In this document: positions 1-8,676 of the stretch, piece by piece
Numbering within the stretch: the first letter of the stretch is position 1
How the letters are laid out: each line of letters starts with the position of its first letter
DNA from: Collinsella intestinalis DSM 13280
GTDB lineage: Bacteria > Actinomycetota > Coriobacteriia > Coriobacteriales > Coriobacteriaceae
Direction: 5' to 3'
NCBI RefSeq assembly: GCF_000156175.1
Contig: NZ_GG692711.1
Span: 3,219 to 53,681 of the forward strand
DNA length: 50,463 nucleotides
Notes under the pieces: generated by a model
What the model saw: the letters and a program-made list of their open reading frames with translations, nothing else
What the model was told of the DNA's origin: nothing
Database searches by the model: none
Translations under genes and position numbers: made by a program

Positions 1-1161
1 CACCGCCTGCTCGGCAGCGCCGGAGCGGCGACGGCGACGACGCGACTGCTGCGGCGCCTGCTCCTCCTCAACCTCCTGAGAACGGCCCTTGGAGGAAGCG
101 CCCTTGCGACCACGACGGCCGGAGCCGCCCTGCTCGAACTTGGCGGCCTCTTCCTCGCGCATGCGCTTGCGGCGCGGCGTGGGGCCGGAGGCGACGATGC
201 GATCGGCCGTGTCCAGGCCGTCGCCCACGTCGACGCCGTTCTTGCGGTCGAGCTCCATGAGGGCGAGTGCGAGCTCGGGCGACTCGAGACGTTCGAGGAC
301 GTCGCGCGTCACGCAGTCGGGACGGCAGGAACACCCTTGCGCCTCGCAGCGCTGCCTGTTCTCCTCGGTGCTCGTCATATCGGCGAGGTCGACGCGGAAG
401 ACCTTGCCGTTCTCCAGGCGCAGCACCAGCTGCTCGCGCGGGGTGTTGTACTCCACGATGCGGGCCTTGCCCAGCGGCGTGTCGATAAGGGTCTTTTTCT
501 TGGGGGCGCGGCTCTTGAAATCCTTGTAGGCCTCGAACTCATAGCGCAGGCAGCACATGAGACGACCGCACACGCCCGAGATCTTGGCGGAGTTCAGCGG
601 CAGGTCCTGCTCCTTGGCCATGCGGATGGAGACGGGCTCGAACTGCCCGCCGAAACGGGTACAGCACAGCTCCTGGCCGCAGGTCGCGTAGCCGCCCTGC
701 AGGCGGGTCTCGTCGCGCACGCCGATCTGGCGCATGTCGACGCGGACGTGGAAGTGGGCGGACAGGTCCTTGACGAGCTGGCGGAAGTCCACGCGGTCCT
801 CAGCGGCAAAGTAGAAGACGGCCTTCTCCCCGCCGAACAGGTACTCGACGCCCACAGGCTTCATGTCCAGACCGTTCTTCTCCACCAGACGGCGGAAATC
901 GAACATGGCGTCCTCGCCGGCGTCGGCCAGGTCGTCAGCGCGATCGAGGTCGGCGTCGGTGGCAATGCGCACGACGGGCTTGAGCGGGGCGGCGAGCTCC
1001 TCGGGATGCACCTCGAACGGATCGGCCGTCACGAGGCCGATCTCGGTGCCGCGCTCGGTGGTGCAGATGGCGTGATCGCCGGCGAGGATGTCCAGGTCGC
1101 GCGGATCGAACCACAGCTCGTGCGCAGCGAACGCAAATTTGACGGGTACGACTACGGGCAT
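1..1161 (-). CDS. ricT: PSP1-domain protein RicT/YaaT (3' end cut by window)
   Basis: The reading frame is open from an ATG at 1161 to the window edge (387 codons, no stop), so the C-terminus is missing. The protein carries the PSP1 signature: a Cys-rich core containing GGYATCGQELCCTRFGG and SGVCGRLMCCLRYE. In Bacillus, RicT is part of the RicAFT iron-sulfur complex acting on RNA processing and development; that role here is inference. A second Cys group, C-x4-C-x-C-x3-C, starts near residue 272, and the tail is rich in Arg, Lys and Glu. The start overlaps the holB stop by 10 bp, so the two are translationally coupled; tmk-holB-ricT order is also seen in Firmicutes. Confidence 0.9.
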   Translation of the reverse strand, partial: MPVVVPVKFAFAAHELWFDPRDLDILAGDHAICTTERGTEIGLVTADPFEVHPEELAAPLKPVVRIATDADLDRADDLADAGEDAMFDFRRLVEKNGLDMKPVGVEYLFGGEKAVFYFAAEDRVDFRQLVKDLSAHFHVRVDMRQIGVRDETRLQGGYATCGQELCCTRFGGQFEPVSIRMAKEQDLPLNSAKISGVCGRLMCCLRYEFEAYKDFKSRAPKKKTLIDTPLGKARIVEYNTPREQLVLRLENGKVFRVDLADMTSTEENRQRCEAQGCSCRPDCVTRDVLERLESPELALALMELDRKNGVDVGDGLDTADRIVASGPTPRRKRMREEEAAKFEQGGSGRRGRKGASSKGRSQEVEEEQAPQQSRRRRRRSGAAEQAV

Positions 1162-2297
1162 TGCAGTGCCTTCCTGATATCGAACAGCATGACCTCGATG
1201 GCCAGCTGGGGTGTGACGTTTCTGGCGATGCGAGCCTCGGCGCTCGAAACGGCATCGAGCGCACGGGTGACGCCGGTAACCGTGACACGGGCGGCGATGC
1301 GCTCGACGACGTCGGAAACGTCCTCGTTCACGACGGGCTCCGACTCAGATGCGAGGCGAACCAGGGCATCGCGCAGCAGGGAGCGAACGCTCGCCAGAGC
1401 CTCCATGATACCCGAACGCTCACGGGCGTTCAGTTCGCGCTTGTTGCGGTCTTCCAGCTGCTTTAAAGCACCACGGGAGAGATAGTCCTGATTTTGCTCC
1501 AGGACCGCCTGCTGGGTCGATTTAACCTCGGCGAGCGGCGCCTTGATCGCACCCATGAGGTCCTTGGCGGCGGCCAGGATGTCGGCCTCGTCGGCATGGG
1601 CGAGCAAGTCCACGGCGCGCACCATGGCACGGCGGGCTGTCTGGCGGTCGCCGCTCTTGAGGAACTCGACCGCGCGGGCGGGACTGCCGGCAACCGCGAC
1701 GGCCATACGGCATTTGCCCGCGGGCAGGCCGGTGGCGTGCTCGACGGCCGTGGCGGCGTCTTCGAGCGAGAGCGGGCGGAACGGCACGCACTGGCAGCGC
1801 GACACGATCGTGGGCAACATGGCATCGGCACTCGAGCCGAGCAGGATGAACGTCACTCCGGCGGGCGGCTCCTCAAGCGTCTTGAGCAACGCGTTAGCGG
1901 TGTTCGCACGCAGCTGCTCGGCGCGGTCGACGATATAGACCTTAGCCTTGGCGCGGATGGGCGCGAGCGCCACATCCTCGAGCAGCTCGCGCGTCTGCGC
2001 GATAAGGTAGCCCGTGGCGGATTCGGGCGCGAAGTAATGCACGTCCGGATGGGTGCGGCGGGCAACACGGCCGCAGTCATCACAGGAGGCACAGGCACCT
2101 GAGACGCCATCTTCGCCGCACAGAAGCGCCTGGGCCAGCGCCCAAGCGGCATCGAGCTTGCCGGAGCCCGGCGAGCCGAGGAACAGATAGGCGTGGCTCG
2201 CACGACCGCTCGTCACCGCACGGGCGAGAAAGTCGCGCACACGCGGCTGCGTATCGAGCTTGGCGAGCAGGCTGTTGGGGGCGAGGCGGTCGGGCAT
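1152..2297 (-). CDS. holB: DNA polymerase III delta' subunit
   Basis: This is a clamp-loader AAA+ subunit of 381 residues acting at the replication fork. Visible motifs are a Walker A-like GSPGSGKL (41-48), a zinc module with Cys60, 69, 72 and 75, a Walker B region YIVDRAEQL (about 121-129), the TANALLKTLEEPP block and the SRC sensor motif (166-168). A longer frame begins at a GTG at 2318, but the ATG at 2297 has a GGGGA ribosome site about 10 bp upstream and sits 2 bp after the tmk stop, so it is preferred. It is the third gene of the topA-tmk-holB-ricT operon. Confidence 0.92.
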   Translation of the reverse strand: MPDRLAPNSLLAKLDTQPRVRDFLARAVTSGRASHAYLFLGSPGSGKLDAAWALAQALLCGEDGVSGACASCDDCGRVARRTHPDVHYFAPESATGYLIAQTRELLEDVALAPIRAKAKVYIVDRAEQLRANTANALLKTLEEPPAGVTFILLGSSADAMLPTIVSRCQCVPFRPLSLEDAATAVEHATGLPAGKCRMAVAVAGSPARAVEFLKSGDRQTARRAMVRAVDLLAHADEADILAAAKDLMGAIKAPLAEVKSTQQAVLEQNQDYLSRGALKQLEDRNKRELNARERSGIMEALASVRSLLRDALVRLASESEPVVNEDVSDVVERIAARVTVTGVTRALDAVSSAEARIARNVTPQLAIEVMLFDIRKALQCP

Positions 2298-2299
2298 GG

Positions 2300-2980
2300 C
2301 TAGCACTTCCCCTGACACGCCTGCAGCGCCGCGGCAACATCATCCTCGGACATGGACAGGCCGGCCGATCGGAGCTCGGCAGCAACGCCGGAGAACACCT
2401 CGGCAATGGACCCGCCGGCATCGATCAGCTTCACGCGATCTGGCTCATCGACGGCAACCGCGCGGAAACCCGCGGCAACGCGCTCTTGGAATTCCAGGCC
2501 CTTGAGTTCGAGGCGGTCCTCGGCTTCACGGCCGGAACGGCGGCGCAGGGCGTCCTCGACCGGCAGGTCGAACACGAGCGTGAGGTCGGGACGGCAACCG
2601 TCCACCGCGAGCTCGTTTGCCTGAGACACCATGTTGCGGTCCAAACCATCGGCAAAGGCCTGGTACGCCGTGGTGGAATCGTAGAAGCGGTCGCAGACCA
2701 CCGTCTTGCCGGCGGCGAGCGCCGGCCTGATCACCTGATGCACGAGCTGGGCGCGGGCGGCCTCATACAGCAGCAGCTCGCACACATCGCCCATCTCGAC
2801 GTTTGCGGGGTCGAGCAGGATCTCGCGGATCTGCTCAGAGATCTTGACGCCGCCCGGTTCGCGCAGGCGCAAGACGTCGTGGCCCGCAGCCTCGAGCGCC
2901 GCCGCGATGAGCCGCGCCTGCGTGGACTTCCCGCAGCCGTCGATCCCCTCAACCGTTATGAACAGGCCTCGCGAACTCAT
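2300..2980 (-). CDS. tmk: Thymidylate kinase
   Basis: The 226-residue protein phosphorylates dTMP to dTDP for DNA synthesis in the cytoplasm. It has the P-loop FITVEGIDGCGKST near the N-terminus, the LREPGG motif and the CDRFYDSTTAYQ block that contains the DRF/Y substrate-binding motif. It begins 3 bp after the topA stop and ends just before the preferred holB start, consistent with one operon. Length is normal to slightly long for bacterial Tmk, with a short non-conserved tail ending in LQACQGKC. Confidence 0.95.
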   Translation of the reverse strand: MSSRGLFITVEGIDGCGKSTQARLIAAALEAAGHDVLRLREPGGVKISEQIREILLDPANVEMGDVCELLLYEAARAQLVHQVIRPALAAGKTVVCDRFYDSTTAYQAFADGLDRNMVSQANELAVDGCRPDLTLVFDLPVEDALRRRSGREAEDRLELKGLEFQERVAAGFRAVAVDEPDRVKLIDAGGSIAEVFSGVAAELRSAGLSMSEDDVAAALQACQGKC

Positions 2981-2983
2981 GTT

Positions 2984-5566
2984 TTACGCCTTCTCGGTCG
3001 CGGTCTTCTCGGCGGCAGCCTTCTTCGCCGTCGTCTTCTTCGCAGTCGCCTTCTTGGCAGTGGTCTTCTTGGCCGTCGAAGCCGTCTTCTTCGCGCCCGG
3101 CTTCGACGCGGCCTTGCCGCGGGCGGGCTTCTTCTCCTTGCCGGGGCAGTCCATATTCACGCAGATGCGCCATGGGCCGCGGGCCGTCTCGACCACCACA
3201 ACGGGCGCGCCGCAGTGCTCGCAGACCTCGCCGGTGGCGGAAAGCTTGCCACGAGCGGGCAGCGGGTAGCTCACACCGCAGTCGTCGTAGTTGGTGCAAC
3301 GGATGAAGCGTTTGCCGCTCTTCTCACTCTTATGCGCGATTAGATCGCCATGACGACCCGCCTCGGCGCACACGGAGCACTCGCCCACCTTGAGGTCGGG
3401 CTCGTAGTTGGTGGGGCACTTGGGATTCACGCACTGCTCGTAGGCCTTTTGGCGGAACGGCTGGCACTTGATGCGCGGCGCGCCGCACTCGGGGCATACG
3501 GCGGCCTCGCCCTCGAGCGGGCTCACCTTCACGCCGGAGGGCACTGGATAGGTTACATCGCAGTCGGGCCAACCCATGCAGCCGATAAAGCTACCGCGCG
3601 TCTTGGCGCTCGTCTTCATGACGAGGTCTTTGCCGCACGTGGGACAGGCGCCCACGCGGGCGTCGGCGGTGACGGCGTCCGAGATCGCCTCACCCAGATC
3701 GTCCTTGTGCTCGATGAGCGCGTCGAGCATGCCGGCGAGCAGGGCGCGGGAGTGGTCCACGACGTGCTCCTGCGTGTCGGCGCCCTCGGCGACCTTGGTC
3801 ATGTCGGCATCGAGCTCGGCGGTCATGTCGGGCGTGGTGACGCGAGGCGCGAACTCCGAGAGCGCGTCGATGATGGCGATGCCGAGCTGACTCGGCTCGA
3901 TGGGATCGTTCTTGAGGTAGCGCACCGCATAGAGGCGCTCGATGATACTCGCGCGCGTCGACTTGGTGCCCAGGCCGCGCTTTTCCATCTCCTGGACGAG
4001 CTTGCCCTGGCTGTAGCGCGCGGGCGGCTCGGTCTGCTTGGCCTCGAGCTTAATGTCGCGCACGTCGATGACGTCGCCCTCGGCCAGCGCGGGCAGCTGC
4101 TCGTCGCGCTTGAGGCCATACGGGTAGGCCTCGCGGAAGCCGGCCTCCACCAGCACATCACCGCTGGCGGCAAACGGCTCGCCGCCGACATCGATGGACA
4201 GCTTGGTGTTCTCGATGGTGGCGGGCCCCATGAGCGTCGCCAGGAAACGGCGGGCGATGAGGTTATAGAGCTTGAGCTGGCCGCCGTCGAGCGTGGTGGG
4301 ATCGCCCTGGCCGGTGGGATGGATCGGCGGGTGGTCGGTGGTCTCGACCTTGCCGCGCGTAGGTGTGAGCGGGCCGGCGAGGATCTTCTTGCACACGGGC
4401 GCGAGCGCCGGGGTGCCGGAGGCCAGGCCACGCACGATGCCCTCGATGTCCAGCGTCTTGGGATACACCGTGTTATCGACACGGGGATAGGAGATGAAAC
4501 CGCTCATGTAGAGGGACTCGGCGATGCGCATGGTGCGCGCGGGGCTGATGCCCTCGGCCGCCGCTGCCGCCTGCAGCGCGGTGGTGTTGAACGGCACCGG
4601 AGGCTGCTGCTTGCGACTGCGCTTGGCCACAGCGGTGACGGTGCCGGTGGTCTCGCCCTCGACGTGCGAGAACGCCGCCTCAGCCGCCGCCTTGTCCGTG
4701 AAGCGCGCCGTGGTGTGGGCGACTTTGAACTCTTGGTCGGAAGCCTCGCCAAGCCCTCGGATCTGCCAGTAATCCTCAGGCACAAAGGCCATGCGCTCAC
4801 GCTCGCGCTCAACCACCAGGGCGAGCGTAGGAGTCTGTACGCGGCCGGCGGAGCGCACGTTGCCAAAGCCGCCGAACTTGGCGAGCGTGAGATAGCGCGT
4901 GAGGACCGCGCCCCAAATGAGGTCGATGTACTGGCGGGACTCGCCGGCGTCGGCCAAATCCTGGTCGAGCTCGACCAGGTTGGCGAAGGCCTCGGTAACC
5001 TCACCCTTGATGAGGGCGGAGTAGCGGGCGCGGCGCGCTGGCAGCTCAGGGGCCACCTCGCGAATCATGTTGAGGGCGTCAGAACCGATGAGCTCGCCCT
5101 CGCGGTCGAAGTCCGTGGCGATGATGACCTCGTCGGCCTTTTTGGCGAGGTTCTTGAGAACGCGGATGATCTCCTTCTCCGCGGGGTTCTTGATGATCGG
5201 CGACCACGTGAGGTACGGCAGGCTCTCGACCTTCCAGCCCTTGATGTTGATGCCGTTGGCAAGAAAGGGCTTGCGCTTGGTGTCGTACGGCGGGCGGGCA
5301 AGGCCGTCGGGCACGCCGGCGGGCAGGACCTCGCCGTCCTCGGTCAGGCTGTACCAGCCCATCTTCTTATCGAACAGGATCTCGTCGGGAAAATCCGGCG
5401 CGAGGATATGGCCGGCCAGGCCCATTGAGACCCAGTCCTCGCCGCCGACCTTGAAACGGTAGACCTGCGTGTTATAGACCTTGTCGTTCTTCGGCGCGCC
5501 GGCGTCAGCCAGCAGCTGTGCGATCTTTTGCGCAGCGATGTTCTTCTCTGCAACGACGAGCTTCAC
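2984..5566 (-). CDS. topA: Type IA DNA topoisomerase I, archaeal-like subtype
   Basis: The 860-residue enzyme relaxes negative supercoils. The Toprim domain has Glu7 (VVAEKN) and the acidic DFDREGE motif (152-158); the catalytic Tyr360 lies in FISYPRVDNTVYP. Both motifs resemble archaeal TopA more than the usual bacterial VESPAKA and YMRTDS forms. The C-terminal part has about four zinc-ribbon units with CxxC pairs (for example CPTCGK, CPECGA, CSVC, CEHCGA) and a Lys/Ala tail of AKKTTAKK repeats. The start is a GTG with AAGGAG 5 bp upstream. An AT-rich stretch near 5605-5616 could hold a -10 element, but no good -35 is evident. Confidence 0.93.
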   Translation of the reverse strand: MKLVVAEKNIAAQKIAQLLADAGAPKNDKVYNTQVYRFKVGGEDWVSMGLAGHILAPDFPDEILFDKKMGWYSLTEDGEVLPAGVPDGLARPPYDTKRKPFLANGINIKGWKVESLPYLTWSPIIKNPAEKEIIRVLKNLAKKADEVIIATDFDREGELIGSDALNMIREVAPELPARRARYSALIKGEVTEAFANLVELDQDLADAGESRQYIDLIWGAVLTRYLTLAKFGGFGNVRSAGRVQTPTLALVVERERERMAFVPEDYWQIRGLGEASDQEFKVAHTTARFTDKAAAEAAFSHVEGETTGTVTAVAKRSRKQQPPVPFNTTALQAAAAAEGISPARTMRIAESLYMSGFISYPRVDNTVYPKTLDIEGIVRGLASGTPALAPVCKKILAGPLTPTRGKVETTDHPPIHPTGQGDPTTLDGGQLKLYNLIARRFLATLMGPATIENTKLSIDVGGEPFAASGDVLVEAGFREAYPYGLKRDEQLPALAEGDVIDVRDIKLEAKQTEPPARYSQGKLVQEMEKRGLGTKSTRASIIERLYAVRYLKNDPIEPSQLGIAIIDALSEFAPRVTTPDMTAELDADMTKVAEGADTQEHVVDHSRALLAGMLDALIEHKDDLGEAISDAVTADARVGACPTCGKDLVMKTSAKTRGSFIGCMGWPDCDVTYPVPSGVKVSPLEGEAAVCPECGAPRIKCQPFRQKAYEQCVNPKCPTNYEPDLKVGECSVCAEAGRHGDLIAHKSEKSGKRFIRCTNYDDCGVSYPLPARGKLSATGEVCEHCGAPVVVVETARGPWRICVNMDCPGKEKKPARGKAASKPGAKKTASTAKKTTAKKATAKKTTAKKAAAEKTATEKA

Positions 5567-5773
5567 AAGGGCTCCTTTTTGTACGGCGCGGGTGCGCCAG
5601 ACGTATTTATATATAGTGTGGGTCAGTGTACACGAGTTCTACCGTTCACGCTAAAAGCCCACGCTGCGGCAGAGGGATCCACCTCGTACCACTCGCGAAC
5701 GCCCTCGCTCGGCTACCTTTGCCCCCATCGGCCGCCTTCGCATTGCTCGGCCGCCCCCGCGTCGCTGAGATAC

Positions 5774-5815
5774 AACCAAAGTCACGATCGAGCACCCGAT
5801 TTTGTGACTTTGGTT
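5774..5815. repeat. 12-bp perfect inverted repeat
   Basis: AACCAAAGTCAC at 5774-5785 is exactly complementary to GTGACTTTGGTT at 5804-5815, with an 18-bp spacer. The right arm is part of the first 24-bp tandem unit, so the left arm is an inverted partial copy of the tandem repeat. Confidence 0.85.
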
Positions 5816-5874
5816 ACATTTCGAGCTGTAACTTCGACTGCATTTCGAGTTGTGACTTCGGTTACATTTCGAGC
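5803..5874. repeat. Three tandem 24-bp repeats
   Basis: Units lie at 5803-5826, 5827-5850 and 5851-5874. Each has the pattern TGTRACTT followed by a variable centre and CATTTCGAG; units 1 and 3 differ at a single position and unit 2 is more diverged. There are no spacers between the units, so this is not CRISPR. Role unknown; protein-binding array or decayed extragenic repeat are both possible. Confidence 0.85.
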
Positions 5875-5876
5875 AC

Positions 5877-5913
5877 GGAAAAGAAAGTACCCGGGATCCT
5901 CATCCCGGGTACT
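5877..5913 (-). terminator. Intrinsic terminator of tatC operon
   Basis: A perfect 12-bp stem, AGTACCCGGGAT (5886-5897) with ATCCCGGGTACT (5902-5913), has a 4-base loop. Read on the minus strand it is followed by TTTCTTTTCC, a T-rich tract. It lies 120 bp downstream of the tatC stop. Confidence 0.85.
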
Positions 5914-6033
5914 TGGCATCATTGCGATTGTGCTTCGGTCGAGCTTGGACCGTTCGGTTGGGGGCGCGCCACGTGCCCGGGTGCATCCTGCCCATCAGGG
6001 CATATGCCACCCGCCTGGGCGCGCGCCGTGCGA

Positions 6034-6828
6034 CTACTCGTCGTCGTCCTCGTCGTCGCCGAAGAGGCCCAGGCGACTCTCGGTGAGGCCGGCCTTGCCG
6101 TCGCGCGCCACAACCACAAAGCGGGTGATCATGAGCGAGACCTCGTACAGAGACAGCATGACCGCATACATGAAGATCAGCGTCACGGGCGAGGCATCGG
6201 GCGTGATGGACGCGGAGACCACGAGCATGATCACGTAGACGTAGCGCCATGCCGCACGGAAGCTGGCATAGGGCACGATGTGGAACACGGCGAGGTAAAA
6301 CACGATGAGCGGAAGCTCGAACGACACGCCGAAGCCGATCATGAGCAGAAGCTCGGTGTTGATGAAGTCCTCGAGCATCGGCATGGCCGCGCCGATGGAG
6401 CGGGTCTCCTCGAGCAGCCACTCAAAGGCGGCCGGCGCGATGAAGGCATAGCAGAAGATGACGCCGGCGAAGAACAGCATGGTGGCGACCAGCACCGTGG
6501 GGACAACCCAGCGGCGCTCATTGGGGCGCAGGGCCGGCAGGAAGAACGCAAGAATCTGCCAGATGATCATGGGCGTGCACATGGCGAGCGCGACCTTGAT
6601 GGCGATGTTGAACTTGATGGAGAAGCCGCCGAGCGAGGTCATGACGGAGAGCTGCTCGCCGGGCTGCAGGGAACCGTTGATCGGGTCCTTGAGGATATCA
6701 ACCAGCGTGGGGGCTGCAAAATACATGAAGACGGTGGCGGCGAGCACCGACACGACGACGATGGTGAGGCGACGGCGCAGCTCACCGAGATGGTCCATGA
6801 GCGGCATGCGCGCGGGTCCAATGGGCAT
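6034..6828 (-). CDS. tatC: Sec-independent protein translocase subunit TatC
   Basis: This 264-residue multi-spanning membrane protein is the twin-arginine signal receptor of the Tat translocase. The N-terminus has the family motif MDHLGELRRRL, followed by about six hydrophobic segments with the expected FxLP/FELPLIVF region. The C-terminal tail is acidic (GDDEDDDE). The ATG overlaps the tatA/B stop by one base (TAATG), so translation is coupled. M8 and M11 are alternative starts just downstream, but the upstream ATG is favoured by the coupling. Confidence 0.95.
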   Translation of the reverse strand: MPIGPARMPLMDHLGELRRRLTIVVVSVLAATVFMYFAAPTLVDILKDPINGSLQPGEQLSVMTSLGGFSIKFNIAIKVALAMCTPMIIWQILAFFLPALRPNERRWVVPTVLVATMLFFAGVIFCYAFIAPAAFEWLLEETRSIGAAMPMLEDFINTELLLMIGFGVSFELPLIVFYLAVFHIVPYASFRAAWRYVYVIMLVVSASITPDASPVTLIFMYAVMLSLYEVSLMITRFVVVARDGKAGLTESRLGLFGDDEDDDE

Positions 6829-7400
6829 TACTGCTCCCCTCCCTTCGACTCATCCTCGACAGATGCGGCCTCGGCCTCCACAGCAGGAGCCGCGGTGCGC
6901 TTGCGCGGACGGCGGGCGTACAGGTCCTCGGTGGTCAGCACCTCGGGTTCGGGAGCCTCCGCGGCCACCTGCTCGGACTCGGGCTCAGGCTCGGCAGCGG
7001 GAGCATCGCCTGCAGGAGCATCCTCGGCGGGAGCGCTCTTGCCGCCCTCGGCGTCGTCCGCAGCGGCCTCGGCCTCCTTGGCGGCGCGCTCCGCGGCCAG
7101 GCGGGCACGGCGCTCGGCAAAGGTCTCCTTGCGCACCGGGGCCTCCTCAGTTGAAGCGGAGCCCTCGGCGTCGGTATCCTCGTCCTTTGCGGCAACAGCC
7201 ACCTTGGGGGCCTTGGCAGCGGCGGCCATGGGGTCCACGACCTCGGTCTGGACGACGGCGGTCAGCTTCTCCTGCGTCTCACGGAACTGACGCAAGGCAC
7301 GGCCGATGGTGCGGCCCATCTGCGGCAGCTTGTCGGGACCGAACAGCAAGAAGCCAAAGACCAGGATGATGACCAGCTCGGTCGATCCAATTCCTAGCAC
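6828..7400 (-). CDS. tatB: TatA/TatB-type translocase subunit
   Basis: The 190-residue protein has the Tat A/B architecture: one N-terminal membrane helix (STELVIILVFGFLLF), the conserved FGPDKLP hinge, an amphipathic helix (MGRTIGRALRQFRETQEKL) and a long Ala/Glu/Pro-rich tail of about 130 residues. The long tail favours TatB, but it is the only A/B-type subunit in the window and could serve both roles. The open frame extends upstream, but the GTG at 7400 has GGGAGG 6-7 bp before it and begins at the family N-terminus, so it is chosen. It is followed directly by tatC. Confidence 0.88.
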   Translation of the reverse strand: MLGIGSTELVIILVFGFLLFGPDKLPQMGRTIGRALRQFRETQEKLTAVVQTEVVDPMAAAAKAPKVAVAAKDEDTDAEGSASTEEAPVRKETFAERRARLAAERAAKEAEAAADDAEGGKSAPAEDAPAGDAPAAEPEPESEQVAAEAPEPEVLTTEDLYARRPRKRTAAPAVEAEAASVEDESKGGEQ

Positions 7401-7524
7401 GGGATACCTCCCAGTTTCCTCAAATGTCCATGCGGCGCTCCGTGCGCCGTCCAAAGCGGCAATATTCCAAGTATAGCGCCGCCGTACGCCACGCCCCGCG
7501 ACGAGTCGCCGTACGGATAAAGCC

Positions 7525-7845
7525 TTACGCTGCGCTGATGCTGATGTCCTTATCGACGCCCAAAAGCTGCGCGACGCGCAGGACGTTCGGCTGGGCGCCC
7601 GTGATCGACAGGGCGCGTTCACGCTCAGAGGCGCGGCGGGCGGCGCCGACCAGCACGCCGATGCCCGTGGAATCGATATAGGGAACCTGGGAGAAATCAA
7701 GCTCGACGCGCTCAGTGGGCTGCTCAAGGGCCAGATCGATTGCGTTGCGGAGCTTGTCGGCGTTCGAGATGTCGATCTCGCCCTCGACGACGATGAGGTA
7801 GCGCTCTGCACTGGGATGCGTGGTGATGGCGAGTTCCATATCCAT
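7525..7845 (-). CDS. STAS-domain anti-sigma factor antagonist
   Basis: This 106-residue protein is a single STAS domain of the SpoIIAA/RsbV type. It has the beta-strand YLIVVEGEIDISNA, then DFSQVPYIDSTGIGVLVGAARRA, where the Ser of DSTG is the usual phosphorylation site for an anti-sigma kinase. No partner kinase or sigma factor lies in the window. It lies 33 bp after the TPR gene on the same strand, so it may be co-transcribed with the TPR and aminotransferase genes. The partner-switch role is inferred from the family. Confidence 0.88.
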   Translation of the reverse strand: MDMELAITTHPSAERYLIVVEGEIDISNADKLRNAIDLALEQPTERVELDFSQVPYIDSTGIGVLVGAARRASERERALSITGAQPNVLRVAQLLGVDKDISISAA

Positions 7846-7878
7846 GCCTTTCGATTGAGTCGCGCTCGGCGCGATCGT

Positions 7879-8676
7879 TTACTTGCTCAGCGCCTCGAGG
7901 CGCTCGCGGGCGTAATCGCCCACACCGTAGGTATCGTCCTCGGCGGCGGTGTCGACGGCCTTGCGATAGGCCTTCTCGGCCTTGCCCGCATCGCCGTGGG
8001 ATTCGTAGAACATGCCGAGGTTCGCCCATGCGGGCGCGAACGTGGCGTCGCGCGCGACGAAAGCCTCGAGGTCCGCGATGGCCTGCTCATGCTCACCGGC
8101 GTAGAACACGCAGATGGCGCGATCCACCTCGGCCGCCGGAGAGGCGTTGTTCGCAAGGTACTCGTCGTAGTGGACGATGGCCTGCTTGAAGACGTCCCGG
8201 GCCTTCAGCTGGTCCTCCTCGCTCTTGGCGCCGTTCATGGCGGACATGCCCATATCGAAGAAGTTGTTGGCCAGCGTGAGCGGGTCATTTGATACGGGGG
8301 CGGCGGAACCGTCGACCACCTTGGCGTTACCCTCCTCATCAAGCTCGATGTCGGGATGACCCTCGGGCATCTCGACCGAAGCATCCTCGGAGGCGGCCTC
8401 GGGCTCGCGCGAGCCCAACTCGTTGATGGTCACCGTGGTGCCCACGAGGTAGCCGATCACCACGCCGAGCACCAGCGAGATGCCGGCGATGGCGAGCACC
8501 ATCCAAAACGGCGGGGACTGACGCTGCGGGCGGGCGGGATCGGAGTTGGCCGGAGCGGCGGGCTCGGCAGACGGGTGACGCGCATCCGCCTCGGCGACGT
8601 TATCGGATGCGGGCTCGGGCACGGACTCCGCCTCAGCCAGCTCGTCGTCGAAGAACTCGTCGAAATCGTCGGTCAT
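7879..8676 (-). CDS. Membrane-anchored TPR-repeat protein
   Basis: The 265-residue protein has an acidic, Pro/Ala-rich N-terminal region of about 55 residues, one membrane helix (FWMVLAIAGISLVLGVVIGYLVG) and a C-terminal domain of tetratricopeptide repeats (AICVFYAGEHEQAIADLEAF and the following AWANLGMFYESHGDAGKAEKAYRKA unit). TPRs suggest a protein-interaction scaffold, probably extracytoplasmic; the partner is unknown. Its ATG follows the aminotransferase stop without a gap (TAA then ATG), indicating coupling. Confidence 0.75.
   Translation of the reverse strand: MTDDFDEFFDDELAEAESVPEPASDNVAEADARHPSAEPAAPANSDPARPQRQSPPFWMVLAIAGISLVLGVVIGYLVGTTVTINELGSREPEAASEDASVEMPEGHPDIELDEEGNAKVVDGSAAPVSNDPLTLANNFFDMGMSAMNGAKSEEDQLKARDVFKQAIVHYDEYLANNASPAAEVDRAICVFYAGEHEQAIADLEAFVARDATFAPAWANLGMFYESHGDAGKAEKAYRKAVDTAAEDDTYGVGDYARERLEALSK

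Larger units (their letters stand above)
5567..6033. other. 467-bp intergenic region between topA and tatC
   Basis: No credible gene is seen; long plus-strand frames here run on into antisense of tatC and have no recognisable protein. The region holds the possible topA promoter end (AT-rich 5605-5616), an inverted repeat (5774-5815), three tandem 24-bp repeats (5803-5874) and the tatC terminator (5877-5913). About 150 bp from 5630 to 5770 show nothing distinctive. Confidence 0.6.

Noticed and set aside
3350-5428. 692-codon plus-strand open frame
   Set aside because: Antisense to topA, which has a full set of catalytic motifs.
5803-5874. Possible CRISPR array
   Set aside because: The 24-bp units touch each other without unique spacers and no cas gene is nearby.
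6828-7811. Long N-terminal form of TatA/B (327 codons)
   Set aside because: The upstream half is an out-of-frame read of the STAS gene; the GTG at 7400 has a strong ribosome site and gives the family N-terminus.
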